Shown: positions 51,338 to 60,900 of the stretch, in pieces
Layout: each line of letters opens with the position of its first letter
Position numbering within the stretch: position 1 is the stretch's first letter
Origin: Butyrivibrio hungatei DSM 14810
GTDB taxonomy: Bacteria > Bacillota > Clostridia > Lachnospirales > Lachnospiraceae
Direction of reading: 5' to 3'
NCBI RefSeq assembly: GCF_900143205.1
Contig: NZ_FRDH01000004.1
Coordinates: 23,013-87,012, forward strand
DNA: 64,000 nucleotides
Program-made: the position numbers and the translations under genes
Notes under the pieces: model-generated
The model's input: the letters and a program-made list of their open reading frames with translations, nothing else
Databases searched by the model: none
What the model was told of the DNA's origin: nothing

Positions 51338-53482
51338 ATGGATACAAAACGAATTACACTCACTAATAACTGGAAATTCCACTATGGGGAATGCGAGGAT
51401 GCATGGTACAAGGGCTATGATGACAGTAGCTGGGAGGATGTTACTATTCCTCATGACTTTTCAGTGTCGGCACCATTTTCTAAGGAATACTCCAGTGGTA
51501 CGGGATACCTGCGCGGGGGAATAGCCTGGTATAGACTATTTGTACGTATTCCGGAAGAGTACCGTGACAAGAGACTTACTCTTGTTTTTGATGGAATTTA
51601 CAAGAATAGCATGGTGTGGGTCAACAGTTATTACATGGGTAAAAGACCTTACGGCTATTCAGAGATTTCCTATGACATTTCTCAGCAGGCAAGCTTTGGC
51701 GATGAGCTTACTGAGATAAGTGTCAAGGTTATCCACACAGATATAGCAGATTCCAGATGGTTTACAGGAAGTGGTATTACCAGAAAAGTATCACTTGTTG
51801 TATCCGAGAAGGTTGCACCTGTTAATAATGGCATTTTCTTTTCCTGCAAAGCTGTTGAGAAGCAGGGGAAAAAGAATGTTGCCAAGGTTATGGTGAAGAA
51901 TGAGATCTTCTGCGGAATACCTGGAGCAGGCAAGAAAAAGAAGACAAAGATCATATCACAGAGTACTCTCCTTGATAACAATGGCAAAAATGTTCTTGTA
52001 ATGCAGGGAGAATTAAATGCTCTTGAGGGAAGCACTGAGACAGTAACTTTAGAGGGCAATCTTAATTCTCCAAAGCTATGGTCACCTGATTCACCATATC
52101 TTTATACTTTGGAAACCAGACTTTCTGTTGATGGCAAGAGCTATCTCGTTGACACCAGAAAAGTCGGTGTCCGCACTTTTTCTTTTGACCCAAATAAGGG
52201 ATTCTTCCTTAATGAGAAGAGTACGAAATTTAAGGGCGTGTGTGTACACCACGACGGCGGATGTCTCGGTGCTGCCATGAAAAAAGAGGTATGGAGAAGG
52301 AGACTAGAGCTTCTCAAAAAGTCGGGCTGTAATGCCATCAGATGCAGTCACAATCCTCATATGCCAGAACTCTATGACCTGTGCGATGAGATGGGCTTTA
52401 TGATGATGGATGAAGCCTTTGATGAGTGGGAGAATCCCAAAAATAAATGGTCAACAGGCCACAATGTCTACCCGCCAAAGCATCAAGGCTATTACGAAGA
52501 CTTCCCAATGTGGCATGAGATCGATCTTCGCACAATGGTAAGGAGAGATAGAAATCATCCTTCAGTTATCATCTACAGCGTTGGTAACGAGATAGATTAT
52601 CCAAATGATCCATATTGCCATCCAATGTTCACTGAGATGACAGGCAATAACGACAATAATAAGCCAGCCAAGGAGAGACAGTACGATCCAAACAAGCCAA
52701 ATATGGAGAGACTTGCCATTCTTGTAAAAGAGCTTGCAAATATAGTCAAGGATGAAGACAGCACAAGACCAGTTACTGTGGCTGCTGCTTTTCCAGAGCT
52801 TTCAACCAAGATTGGCTTTATCGATGAGCTGGATGTTGTTGGTTACAACTATAAAGAACATCTTTATGAGCAGGACCACAAGCGCTTCCCTAAGAAGACA
52901 TTCCTTGGAAGCGAGAATAGTCACAGTCTGGAAGCTTGGAATGCTGTAAAAGACAATGATTATATCTGTGGACAGTTCCTTTGGACTGGAATAGATTATT
53001 TGGGCGAGGCCCTTGGATGGCCTGTAAGAGGTGCATCTTCAGGATTTATCACAACAGCTGGTTTCCCTAAGCCAGAGTTCAATGTTAGAGCTGAGCTTTG
53101 GGGCGGAACGAGGATTAAAGAGAAAAAGACTGACGAAGTTAAGGTAGAACTCTGGAAACCAGAAATGTGCCTTGATATGAACTTCAAGGATGAATTTATC
53201 GAAAACCACAAGGAAATCGGATATTTATTCCAGGTGATCGTAAAAGTTCCTGAAGGTATGGAAGACAAGGATATCATGGTTCAGGTAACTGGTGCTGGAG
53301 AACTTGCAGGAATCGATAACGGAGACCTTTCAGATCTTACACCTTATACAGCCAATTACCGTAAGACACTCAATGGAGAGCTTGTAGTCTACATCAGAAG
53401 ACTTGCTACAGGCAAGATAAACGTTGTAGTCAGAGAAGTAAACGGCGAAAAATCCAGCATTATCTCAAAGGTAAATATTTGA
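51338..53482 (+). CDS. GH2 family beta-galactosidase-like hydrolase
   Basis: The 714-residue family 2 hydrolase has sugar-binding (about residues 1-160), Ig-like (160-290) and TIM-barrel domains. The acid/base is Glu418 (YSVGNEIDYP); the nucleophile is likely in FLGSENSHS. It is shorter than LacZ (about 1020) and lacks a signal peptide. The specificity may be beta-galactoside, beta-glucuronide or mannoside; galactosidase is favoured by the neighbouring GH35 gene. Confidence 0.85.
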   Translation: MDTKRITLTNNWKFHYGECEDAWYKGYDDSSWEDVTIPHDFSVSAPFSKEYSSGTGYLRGGIAWYRLFVRIPEEYRDKRLTLVFDGIYKNSMVWVNSYYMGKRPYGYSEISYDISQQASFGDELTEISVKVIHTDIADSRWFTGSGITRKVSLVVSEKVAPVNNGIFFSCKAVEKQGKKNVAKVMVKNEIFCGIPGAGKKKKTKIISQSTLLDNNGKNVLVMQGELNALEGSTETVTLEGNLNSPKLWSPDSPYLYTLETRLSVDGKSYLVDTRKVGVRTFSFDPNKGFFLNEKSTKFKGVCVHHDGGCLGAAMKKEVWRRRLELLKKSGCNAIRCSHNPHMPELYDLCDEMGFMMMDEAFDEWENPKNKWSTGHNVYPPKHQGYYEDFPMWHEIDLRTMVRRDRNHPSVIIYSVGNEIDYPNDPYCHPMFTEMTGNNDNNKPAKERQYDPNKPNMERLAILVKELANIVKDEDSTRPVTVAAAFPELSTKIGFIDELDVVGYNYKEHLYEQDHKRFPKKTFLGSENSHSLEAWNAVKDNDYICGQFLWTGIDYLGEALGWPVRGASSGFITTAGFPKPEFNVRAELWGGTRIKEKKTDEVKVELWKPEMCLDMNFKDEFIENHKEIGYLFQVIVKVPEGMEDKDIMVQVTGAGELAGIDNGDLSDLTPYTANYRKTLNGELVVYIRRLATGKINVVVREVNGEKSSIISKVNI

Positions 53483-53498
53483 TATTGTTGAATCAGTG

Positions 53499-53529
53499 CG
53501 CAGATGATATTATTTTCATCTGCGTTTCT
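53499..53529 (+). terminator. Terminator of the galactoside locus
   Basis: CGCAGATGA 53499-53507 pairs with TCATCTGCG 53516-53524, followed by TTTCTTTT. Confidence 0.8.
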
Positions 53530-53639
53530 TTTACAACTTTGAATGGTAAGTTTAACACATTGAAAGAATTTTATTACTACGCTATAATTTATTATTGAAG
53601 CAGGTCTTTCTGCAGGAAAAAAAGTTTTGTGAGGTTTTT

Positions 53640-54038
53640 ATGTCATCAATTATCCAGAATAGTCAGGTTTTTAATAACGAGGTTCCTTTTTGCAGAGTAT
53701 ATAGTGTTGAGAGCAAAAAGCAATTAGAAGAGCGTTTCCTTGCTCATCGTATTTCATATTTTATTGAGTGGCAGGACAGATCTTTTTTACAGAGATTATT
53801 CGATAGAAGTGGAAGCAAGATCGTATGCACCTTCAAGATCAACAAGGGTGAGCTTGCAAGAGCCAAGGCGCTTGCTCAGGGAATCGAAGGTATCAAGTTT
53901 AAGGACTACGGTGAAGAGATCAAGACAGAGCGCATCCGCAAGAGAAGCGATTCAGCGTTCAAAGATAGTGAAGATATGGAGATGCCTTCACTTAAGTTCG
54001 AAAACAGTACTGATGATTATGAGGAAGAAAAGAAGTAA
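53640..54038 (+). CDS. Conserved hypothetical protein
   Basis: The 132-residue soluble protein starts at ATG 53640. It has a strand-rich first half (FCRVYSVESKKQLEERFLAHRISYFIEWQD) similar in pattern to small ACT/DUF2007-like domains, and a charged disordered tail (YEEEKK). I do not recognise its function. A terminator follows. Confidence 0.55.
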   Translation: MSSIIQNSQVFNNEVPFCRVYSVESKKQLEERFLAHRISYFIEWQDRSFLQRLFDRSGSKIVCTFKINKGELARAKALAQGIEGIKFKDYGEEIKTERIRKRSDSAFKDSEDMEMPSLKFENSTDDYEEEKK

Positions 54039-54047
54039 GATTTCACT

Positions 54048-54075
54048 AGGGGATTTAGACAAATCCCCTATTTTT
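54048..54075 (+). terminator. Terminator before the RlmD-type gene
   Basis: AGGGGATTT 54048-54056 pairs with AAATCCCCT 54061-54069, followed by ATTTTT. Confidence 0.88.
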
Positions 54076-54099
54076 GCGTTTTATTTGAGGTAGGAATTT

Positions 54100-55404
54100 A
54101 TGGCAGAGAAAAGAAATTATGGTCCAAAGAAAGATACAAAAAGAGGACCTAAAAAAGAAAATAATGGTGGAAAAAAGTATCCGTCTAAGGTTGCATCTAA
54201 GGCAGTAGTAAAGGGGAGCTCAAGATTTGCTAAGAAGCAGGAAGCAAATGCTGATAGCAAGAAGAGCCGTTGCCCATACTTTAAGAAGTGCGGGGCTTGT
54301 CAGATGATCGATACTCCTTATGACAAGCAGCTTCGTCAGAAGCATGCGCATGTTCAGGAGCTTCTTGAACCATTTACAAGAGTTGCTTCATTTGTAGGAA
54401 TGGAAGAGCCAGAGCACTATAGATGTAAAGTTCATGCAGTATTTACCCATGACAAGAAGGGTAATCCTTTATCTGGTATATACAGAGAAGGCACCCATGA
54501 AGTTGTGCCTATAGATTCATGTCTTTTGGAAGATCAGAAGGCAGATGCCATTATTGCTTCTATCCGTGGAATGCTCAAGTCATTTAAGATCAAGACATAT
54601 GATGAAGACAATGGCTTTGGACTCCTTCGCCATGTTCTTATCAGAATAGGCAAGCATACAGGGGAAATCATGGTTGTTCTGGTTACAGTTTCACCTATTT
54701 TCCCTTCAAAGAACAATTTTGTTAAGGCGCTTAGAAAAGAGCATCCTGAGATCACAACGATCGTTCAGAATATCAATGACAAGCAGACCAGCATGGTTCT
54801 TGGAGATAGAGAAAAGCCTATGTATGGACCAGGCTTTATCTATGACATTTGCTGTGGCATGAAGTTCAAGATCAGTCCTAAGTCTTTTTATCAGGTAAAT
54901 CCTATACAGACTGAGATTCTCTACAATACAGCAATTGAGATGGCAGATCTAAAGGGAGATGAAGTAGCTCTTGACTGCTATAGCGGTGTTGGTACCATCG
55001 GTATCATCGCAAGTCCTCATGTAAAAGAGGTTATTTCTGTTGAGCTCAACAAGGATGCCGTTAAGGATGCCAAGCTCAACGCCAAGATAAATGAAGTAAA
55101 GAATATTACTTTCTATGAGAATGATGCAACAAGATTCATGCAGCAGATGGCTGAGTCAGGAGATAAGGTAGATCTCGTATTCATGGATCCTCCAAGATCA
55201 GGCTCTACACCAGAGTTCATTGAATCTCTAAGGATTCTTGGACCAAAGAAGGTAGTATATATCTCCTGTAGCCCAGACTCTCTTGCAAGAGACCTTGGTA
55301 TCATGACCAAGAAAGGATTTAAGGTTGAGAAGGCAGTTCCGGTTGATATGTTCCCATTTACTAGGAGCATTGAGACGGTCGTTCTCTTAACGAAAACGAC
55401 CTGA
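54100..55404 (+). CDS. 23S rRNA (uracil-5)-methyltransferase, RlmD/RlmCD type
   Basis: This 434-residue TrmA/RumA-family enzyme methylates C5 of a uridine in 23S rRNA using SAM. A Lys-rich N-terminal extension (about residues 1-60) replaces the usual TRAM domain. The Fe-S cluster site is CPYFKKCGACQ (near residue 64). The SAM domain has DCYSGVGTIGI, and the catalytic region FMDPPRSGS and ISCSPDSLARD with the nucleophilic Cys. A 31-bp palindrome begins at its last base. Confidence 0.9.
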   Translation: MAEKRNYGPKKDTKRGPKKENNGGKKYPSKVASKAVVKGSSRFAKKQEANADSKKSRCPYFKKCGACQMIDTPYDKQLRQKHAHVQELLEPFTRVASFVGMEEPEHYRCKVHAVFTHDKKGNPLSGIYREGTHEVVPIDSCLLEDQKADAIIASIRGMLKSFKIKTYDEDNGFGLLRHVLIRIGKHTGEIMVVLVTVSPIFPSKNNFVKALRKEHPEITTIVQNINDKQTSMVLGDREKPMYGPGFIYDICCGMKFKISPKSFYQVNPIQTEILYNTAIEMADLKGDEVALDCYSGVGTIGIIASPHVKEVISVELNKDAVKDAKLNAKINEVKNITFYENDATRFMQQMAESGDKVDLVFMDPPRSGSTPEFIESLRILGPKKVVYISCSPDSLARDLGIMTKKGFKVEKAVPVDMFPFTRSIETVVLLTKTT

Positions 55405-55434
55405 TGAGCCATGGGGACGGGGTTAGTAGCTCAT
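55404..55434. repeat. 31-bp REP-like palindrome, copy 1
   Basis: ATGAGC 55404-55409 and GCTCAT 55429-55434 enclose a GGGGACGGGG core. It is a near reverse complement of 57287-57316 (28 of 31 bases). Confidence 0.8.
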
Positions 55435-55620
55435 GCGCGTTTCTTTGATGAAGAAACAAGAAAGAAAATGCCAAAATGTAGCTATAGAAAATATACGATA
55501 AGCGAAATTATAAATTCGATGATAAAAAGTGGATTTAGCTTAAAGCAGTTTGATGAGCATCCTTCGTGGGAAGGCGATAGGCTTCCTGGGGAGTTTACGG
55601 CTATTGACTTGAAAGCGTAA
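55411..55620 (+). pseudogene. C-terminal remnant of a SAM-dependent methyltransferase
   Basis: A 69-codon frame encodes a tail typical of class I methyltransferases: YRKYTISEIINSMIKSGFSLKQF then DEHPSWEGDRLPGEF. No SAM-binding part is present upstream; the frame opens inside the REP-like palindrome. It has no clear ribosome site. It is best read as a 5'-truncated remnant. Confidence 0.6.
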
Positions 55621-55668
55621 ATATATAAAATGCATAGAACAAATGTTAATTAAAAAAGGAGAAAAGGA

Positions 55669-55758
55669 GTGCTACCATCAGTTGACGAAGCATTAAAAGA
55701 ACTAGATATAGCTGAAGAATTAAATCCTGGACCATGGGTTAAGCATTCAATAAAATAA
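55669..55758 (+). pseudogene. N-terminal remnant of an HD-domain hydrolase
   Basis: A 29-codon frame starts at GTG 55669 with AAGGAG 7 bases upstream and reads LPSVDEALKELDIAEELN then PGPWVKHS before a stop. This is the typical start of small HD-domain phosphohydrolases up to the first metal-binding His. The rest is missing, so the gene is broken. Confidence 0.55.
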
Positions 55759-55769
55759 TTGCAGTAGCT

Positions 55770-56102
55770 TTGTTTAATACAGAGCATAATCAGTATCTAG
55801 CTACTGATTATGAAGCTTTTACTATTTTTCGTTCAAAGGGACTATTTGCTCATCTTATAAAGAAAAATCATTTTCAAGCAGCTAAATATTTAGATGATTT
55901 ACCGGAAATAATCACTAATCCTGATTATATAGGACTGAATGGAACATCATTTGAAATGGTAAAATGCTATAAGGAGAATATATTTATCACAATAAAACTT
56001 GATGTTAAGAAAAATCAGTATTTTGTTGCGACAATGTTTGACATAAAGAAAGGCAAACTTGACTCCTATGTTGAATCTGGGAGGCTTATTAAAATTACTT
56101 GA
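55770..56102 (+). CDS. PBECR-like nuclease-fold protein, probably 5'-truncated
   Basis: This 110-residue frame resembles the C-terminal barnase/EndoU/colicin/RelE-like (PBECR) domains found in phage and polymorphic-toxin proteins: HLIKKNHFQAAKYLDDLPEII, NPDYIGLNGTSFEMVK, YFVATMFDIKKGKLDSYVESGRL. The frame is open from 55743 but has only a TTG (55770) as a start and no ribosome site, so it is probably the end of a longer lost gene. Whether it is active is unknown. Confidence 0.45.
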   Translation: MFNTEHNQYLATDYEAFTIFRSKGLFAHLIKKNHFQAAKYLDDLPEIITNPDYIGLNGTSFEMVKCYKENIFITIKLDVKKNQYFVATMFDIKKGKLDSYVESGRLIKIT

Positions 56103-56546
56103 CTATACGAAAATATCGATGATATACTTCAGGCATAAGAACATTTGACGAGCAGGAAAGGCACCCTGCGCTCCCTTAGTGGAACCTGATATGATGGATA
56201 CGCCGCCCATCCAAATGTTTTTCATAAAACACAGATATGTGTTTATACAGCGGATAATGTCAAGATCCTGATAGATGCTGCTGAATAATAATAGATTCTT
56301 TGGGAACGGGTTTTTTACCGCGGATCATGTTACAGTGTGCGGGTTGCTCGTTCTTTTTCTTTATCATTTTAGAAGGGATGAACCGTTTGGTTTAGAAGAT
56401 TAGATATCTCTATGGACTTGTGATAGATGTTTAGCCATCTGCAATTGAGAAGTGCCTCAAAGGCTTGACTATGGTAAGATATAGACATGTGTTTCGTAAT
56501 GAAGTGCATGTCTTTTTATTTTGTTGAAAATGGGGAGAATACTAGC
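56103..56546. other. Non-coding stretch inside the decay zone
   Basis: No convincing gene, RNA or repeat is seen. A short antisense frame (about 36 codons near 56103-56210) lacks a start codon and is probably chance or a fragment. A promoter-like sequence may exist near 56440-56470 ahead of the next gene. Confidence 0.5.
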
Positions 56547-57290
56547 ATGGAAAGACTATTACAAGAATTCATAATAAAATCCCAAGAAATAATAAAAGAT
56601 AATCTGACAGGTATTTACCTGCACGGTTCAGCCGTTATGGGTTGCTTTAATCCAGAAAAAAGCGACCTAGACCTGATAGTTGTAGTAAATGAGCCAATGA
56701 CTGATGGTACTAAGCGCAGTTTTATGGATATGATAGTGGAGCTTAATAAGATGGCTCCAGCAAAGGGCATTGAAATGAGCATTGTTACAAAAGCTATTTG
56801 CAAACCTTTTGTATATCCAACGCCATTTGAACTACACTTCTCTGTAGCACATCTTGGCTGGTACAATGATAATCCAGAGGATTACATTCAGAAGATGAAG
56901 GGCGAAGACACAGATATTGCGGCACATTTTACAATAATAACTAAAAGAGGTAAGTGCCTCTGGGGATTTCCAATTGAGGAAGTTTTTGCTGAAGTTCCAA
57001 AGGCTGATTATATGGCTTCAATATGGGATGATATAGCAGAAGCTGGGGAAGATATTGTGGATAACACCATGTACATCACGCTCAATCTAGCTAGGGTACT
57101 AGCTTATAAGAAAGAAGAACTGATCCTTTCCAAGAAGGAAGGTGGAGAGTGGGCTTTGGATAATGTTCCCACAGAGTATCATACACTGATTAAATCTGCG
57201 CTGAGTGAGTATGCAGAGAATAGCAAAGAAAAATACGACTTTGAACTAGCTAAGAGCTACGCAGAATATATGCTTAATGAAATAAAATGA
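56547..57290 (+). CDS. Aminoglycoside adenylyltransferase-like nucleotidyltransferase
   Basis: This 247-residue protein has the nucleotidyltransferase motif GSAVMGCFNPEKSDLDLIVVV (GS-x-D-x-D metal site near residue 27-45) and a C-terminal helical DUF4111-like domain, as in ANT(9)/ANT(3'')-type enzymes. It may modify an aminoglycoside or another small molecule; resistance cannot be claimed from sequence. The start is ATG 56547; the in-frame ATG 56487 has no ribosome site. Its stop codon lies inside the second REP-like palindrome. Confidence 0.75.
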   Translation: MERLLQEFIIKSQEIIKDNLTGIYLHGSAVMGCFNPEKSDLDLIVVVNEPMTDGTKRSFMDMIVELNKMAPAKGIEMSIVTKAICKPFVYPTPFELHFSVAHLGWYNDNPEDYIQKMKGEDTDIAAHFTIITKRGKCLWGFPIEEVFAEVPKADYMASIWDDIAEAGEDIVDNTMYITLNLARVLAYKKEELILSKKEGGEWALDNVPTEYHTLIKSALSEYAENSKEKYDFELAKSYAEYMLNEIK

Positions 57291-57321
57291 GCCACAAACC
57301 CCGTCCCTATGGCTCATTTTT
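57287..57321. repeat. 31-bp REP-like palindrome, copy 2 (also terminator)
   Basis: ATGAGCCA 57287-57294 pairs with TGGCTCAT 57309-57316, with CCCCGTCCC in the loop and TTTTT after it. It is inverted relative to copy 1 and works as the terminator of the nucleotidyltransferase gene. Confidence 0.8.
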
Positions 57322-57352
57322 GGAGGGAAAACATGAATATAGGAAAAATAGT

Positions 57353-57640
57353 ATGTCAGACTATGATGAAAAGATAATCCGAAAAGCCATAACTGTATAT
57401 GGCTTTGTTCAAGGCGTAGGCTTTAGATACAGAACAGTTCACGCTGCCAACCTTGTTGGCGCAACGGGCTGGGTACGTAATAACCCCGACGGTTCAGTTT
57501 CCATGGAGATTCAAGGAACGGAGCAGCAAATTGATAGAGTATTCCAAATGATCGAGCAAGGAACTTACGTTAACATCGAGCGCATGGATGTGAAGTCGAT
57601 TCCGGTAATCGAGGACGAGAGAGGATTTTATGGGGACTAG
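57353..57640 (+). CDS. Acylphosphatase
   Basis: This 95-residue enzyme hydrolyses acyl phosphates. The signature is VYGFVQGVGFRYRTVHAA (catalytic Arg) followed by GWVRNNPDGSVSMEIQG (catalytic Asn). The start is ATG 57353; a longer frame from 57287 begins inside the palindrome. Last gene before the CRISPR locus. Confidence 0.9.
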   Translation: MSDYDEKIIRKAITVYGFVQGVGFRYRTVHAANLVGATGWVRNNPDGSVSMEIQGTEQQIDRVFQMIEQGTYVNIERMDVKSIPVIEDERGFYGD

Positions 57641-57734
57641 CATAAATGATTTATTTACATAATTGATGAAGAGTTAATAGATTATTTATAGATAAAATAC
57701 AGTAGATTGAATATAAAGTATTATAATTTTGAAT

Positions 57735-57843
57735 ATAAAAAGACTTTGAGATATCTCAAAGTCTTAGAATCTTAACATATATGCCGCACAATGCGGGCAA
57801 ACGATGTCGGCTTAAGCCTTATTTGCACTCACCTTGTTAGATA
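57735..57843 (-). ncRNA. tracrRNA of the type II-A CRISPR system
   Basis: Minus-strand RNA. Its 5' end (57844-57831) is a 14-base perfect complement of repeat bases 10-23, followed by a bulge and a CAAAT segment that pairs with the repeat 5' end. A nexus-like GGCTTAAGCC stem, a CCGCA/TGCGG hairpin and a perfect AAGACTTTGAG terminator palindrome (57740-57765) with T-run follow. It guides RNase III processing and is required for Cas9 activity. Confidence 0.92.
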
Positions 57844-57848
57844 AATAA

Positions 57849-57876
57849 ATTATATCATTAAATATACTAATGTCAA
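57849..57876 (-). promoter_or_regulatory. tracrRNA promoter
   Basis: On the minus strand TTGACA (57876-57871) and TATAAT (57854-57849) are 16 bases apart, both perfect hexamers. It overlaps the region where the cas9 promoter must lie, so the two promoters may compete. Confidence 0.85.
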
Positions 57877-57900
57877 TTAAACTAGTTTGGAGGGTATTAT

Positions 57901-60900
57901 ATGGGTAATAATGCTGGAAAGTATTACGTTGGACTTGATATGGGAACAGAATCAGTTGGTTGGGCTGTTACTGATGAAAACTATGCTTTGTTGCGAGCAA
58001 AAGGAAAAGATATGTGGGGGGCTAGGCTGTTCCCATCTGCACAGACAGCTGCAGACCGCCGTTCTTATAGAGTAAGCCGTCGGCGACGCCAAAGAGAAGT
58101 GGCAAGAATTAATTATCTAAAAATGTGCTTCGCTGATGCAATTCAAAAGATTGATTCTGGGTTTATGCTCAGATTGGATGAAAGTAAATATTTTTATGAA
58201 GATAGGAGCGAGGAAAACAAACAGAGTTTTTCTGTATTCAATGACAAGGAATTTACAGATAGGGAATATTTTAAAAAATATCCGACTATATACCATTTAC
58301 GTTCAGAATTGTTGAAAAAAGACCCAATCGTTCCACACGATGTTAGATTGGTATATTTGGCATTGTTGAATATGTTTAAGCATAGAGGCAATTTTTTAAA
58401 TAATTCTTTAAGTATAGATTCCAAAGGCGCCAATATTTCAGAGGCTTACAAGACCTTAGTTGACGTAGCTAGTTATTTTGATATTGCTTTTCCTAACGAA
58501 GTAAGTACAGAAGAATTGCAAAATATATTGAGTAGTCAAAATTTATCAAAAAGGGAAAAGTTAGAGAAACTATCAAACTTATTTGAATTCTCAAAAAAGA
58601 CTAATCCAGAAGCATACGAAATATTGCAGCTATGTTGCGGCATGAAAGGAAAATTGCGCAACATTTTCGGAGAACTGATTGAAGAGGATAACAAAAACTT
58701 TTCATTATCTTTTTCTGATAGTAATTATGAAGAGGAAGCTACTGAGGCAATAGAGTTAGTGGGGGATGATTACTTTGAAATAGTAGCGGCAGCTAAAGAA
58801 ATATATGACATTGGTCTACTAGCAAATATCATGAAAGGTGAGACCTATATTTCTGATGCACGAGTAGCGGACTATGATGCACATCATAAAGACCTTATCA
58901 TACTTAAACAGGTTTTTAAAGAATATGATATTCAATCGTACGATGACTTTTTTAGAAAGATGGAAGAAGGGAATTATAGTGCGTACATTGGTAGCGTAAA
59001 TTCCAAGTATGAAAAAACTCGTAGGAATGGCAATAAGGGAAGAAGTCAGGAAGACGTATACAAGACAATTAAAAATATAATCAAGAAATTTCCAGCAGAA
59101 GCGGATAAAGACCAAAGAGTTGCTTATATACTTGATAGGATTGAAAAAGGAATATTTATGCCTAAGCAACTTACAGGTTCTAACGGAGTTATTCCTAATC
59201 AAGTTCATGCACGAGAAATGAAACAGATATTGGATAATGCATCTACTTATTTACCTTTTCTCTGTGAAAAAGATGAATCTGGATTCACTACGTCAGAACG
59301 TATACTTAAAATGTTTATGTTCAATATTCCTTATTATGTTGGACCACTGGGGCAAGAATATCTTGATCAGCCAGGATATAATGTGTGGGCAAAAAGAATT
59401 GCAAATGGCCCAATTTATCCATGGAATATAAACGAAAAGATAGATGTAAATGAAGCAGCAGAGAAATTTATAGTTAGAATGTTAAGGAACTGCACTTATT
59501 TACATGACCAAAAAGCGCTTCCAAAACAATCTTTACTATATGAAAAGTTTACGGTACTTAATGAACTCAATAATTTACGTGTGTACGGAAATAAGATTTC
59601 TGTAGAAGAAAAGCAAGATATATTCAATGATTTATTCATGAGAGGCAAGAAAGTAACGCGAAAAACTCTGTGTAAATATCTTGTTGGTAAAGGGATAATT
59701 AGTAAAGATGACTCTGAGGATGAGATTATAAGCGGAATCGATGGAGATTTTAAAAATTATCTATCGTCTATGAATAAGTTTGAACCAATATTTGGAAGAG
59801 AGAATATATATGGCTCAAATAGGGAAATGATAGAAAAGATAATTTTCTGGGGGACAGTATTTGGTGATGACAGAAAGGTGTTAGAAGAAAAGATAACTGA
59901 AGCATATGGAGATAGCTTAGATGCGAATGTTATAAAGCGTATATCTGGCTTTAAATTCTCAGGATGGGGAAATCTATCAAGGGAATTTTTAGAGATGCCT
60001 GGAAAATCAGGATCATCAGAGGCTGATAAATCTATAATTATTCTACTGTGGGAAACTAATAACAACCTGATGGAATTACTTAGCTCTTCGTATTCTTTTA
60101 AGGAAGCACTAGAGAGCAAAAATTTAAAAAAACAAAAAGAATTGCTTGAATGGAATGAAGATGATTTAAGCGAATTATATTTATCACCATCTGTAAAAAG
60201 AATGGTATGGCAAACAATAAAAATACTTAAAGAAATATATCAAGTTACTCATAAAGAGCCAGAAAAGATATTTGTTGAAATGCCTCGAGAGGATAGCGAA
60301 AAGGGTAAAAGAACAGAATCTAGAAAGAAAAAGCTAGAAAGTTTGTATAAAGGTCAAAAGGAATTTCTAGATGCCATTGGAAAATATGATGAACATGATT
60401 TTAGGCAGAAGAAACTGTATCTATATTACTTACAGAATGGTAAGAGCATGTATACAGGAAATGAAATTGATCTTGAAAATCTTTTGAGCAACAATAGTAG
60501 ATATGATATTGACCACATATACCCTAGACATTACATCAAAGATGATAGCTTAGATAATAATTTGGTTTTGGTTGAAAAAGAAATTAATAATGATATTAAA
60601 GGGGGAGACTATCCATTAGATTCTTCTATACAGGCTAGAATGGCTCCAATGTGGAAAGGGCTTCTCAGAAAGGGGTTTATCTCAAAAGAGAAGTATGATC
60701 GATTATTAAGGACTACGGAATTTACAGAGCAAGAGCAGGCTGACTTTATTGCTAGACAACTTGTTGAAACCAGACAAGGAACTAAGGCTATCACTCAAAT
60801 TTTAAAGGAAGTATTTCCTAGTACAAAGGTAGTATTTTCAAAGGCTAATGTAGTTAGTTCTTTTAGACAAAAATATGATATTCCGAAAGTAAGATGTATG

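Noticed and set aside
56103..56210. Antisense frame of about 36 codons in the decay zone
   Set aside because: No start codon, no ribosome site and no recognisable family; likely chance or an old fragment.
57821..57856. Degenerate CRISPR repeat upstream of cas9 on the plus strand
   Set aside because: The match covers only 14 bases and belongs to the tracrRNA anti-repeat on the minus strand.
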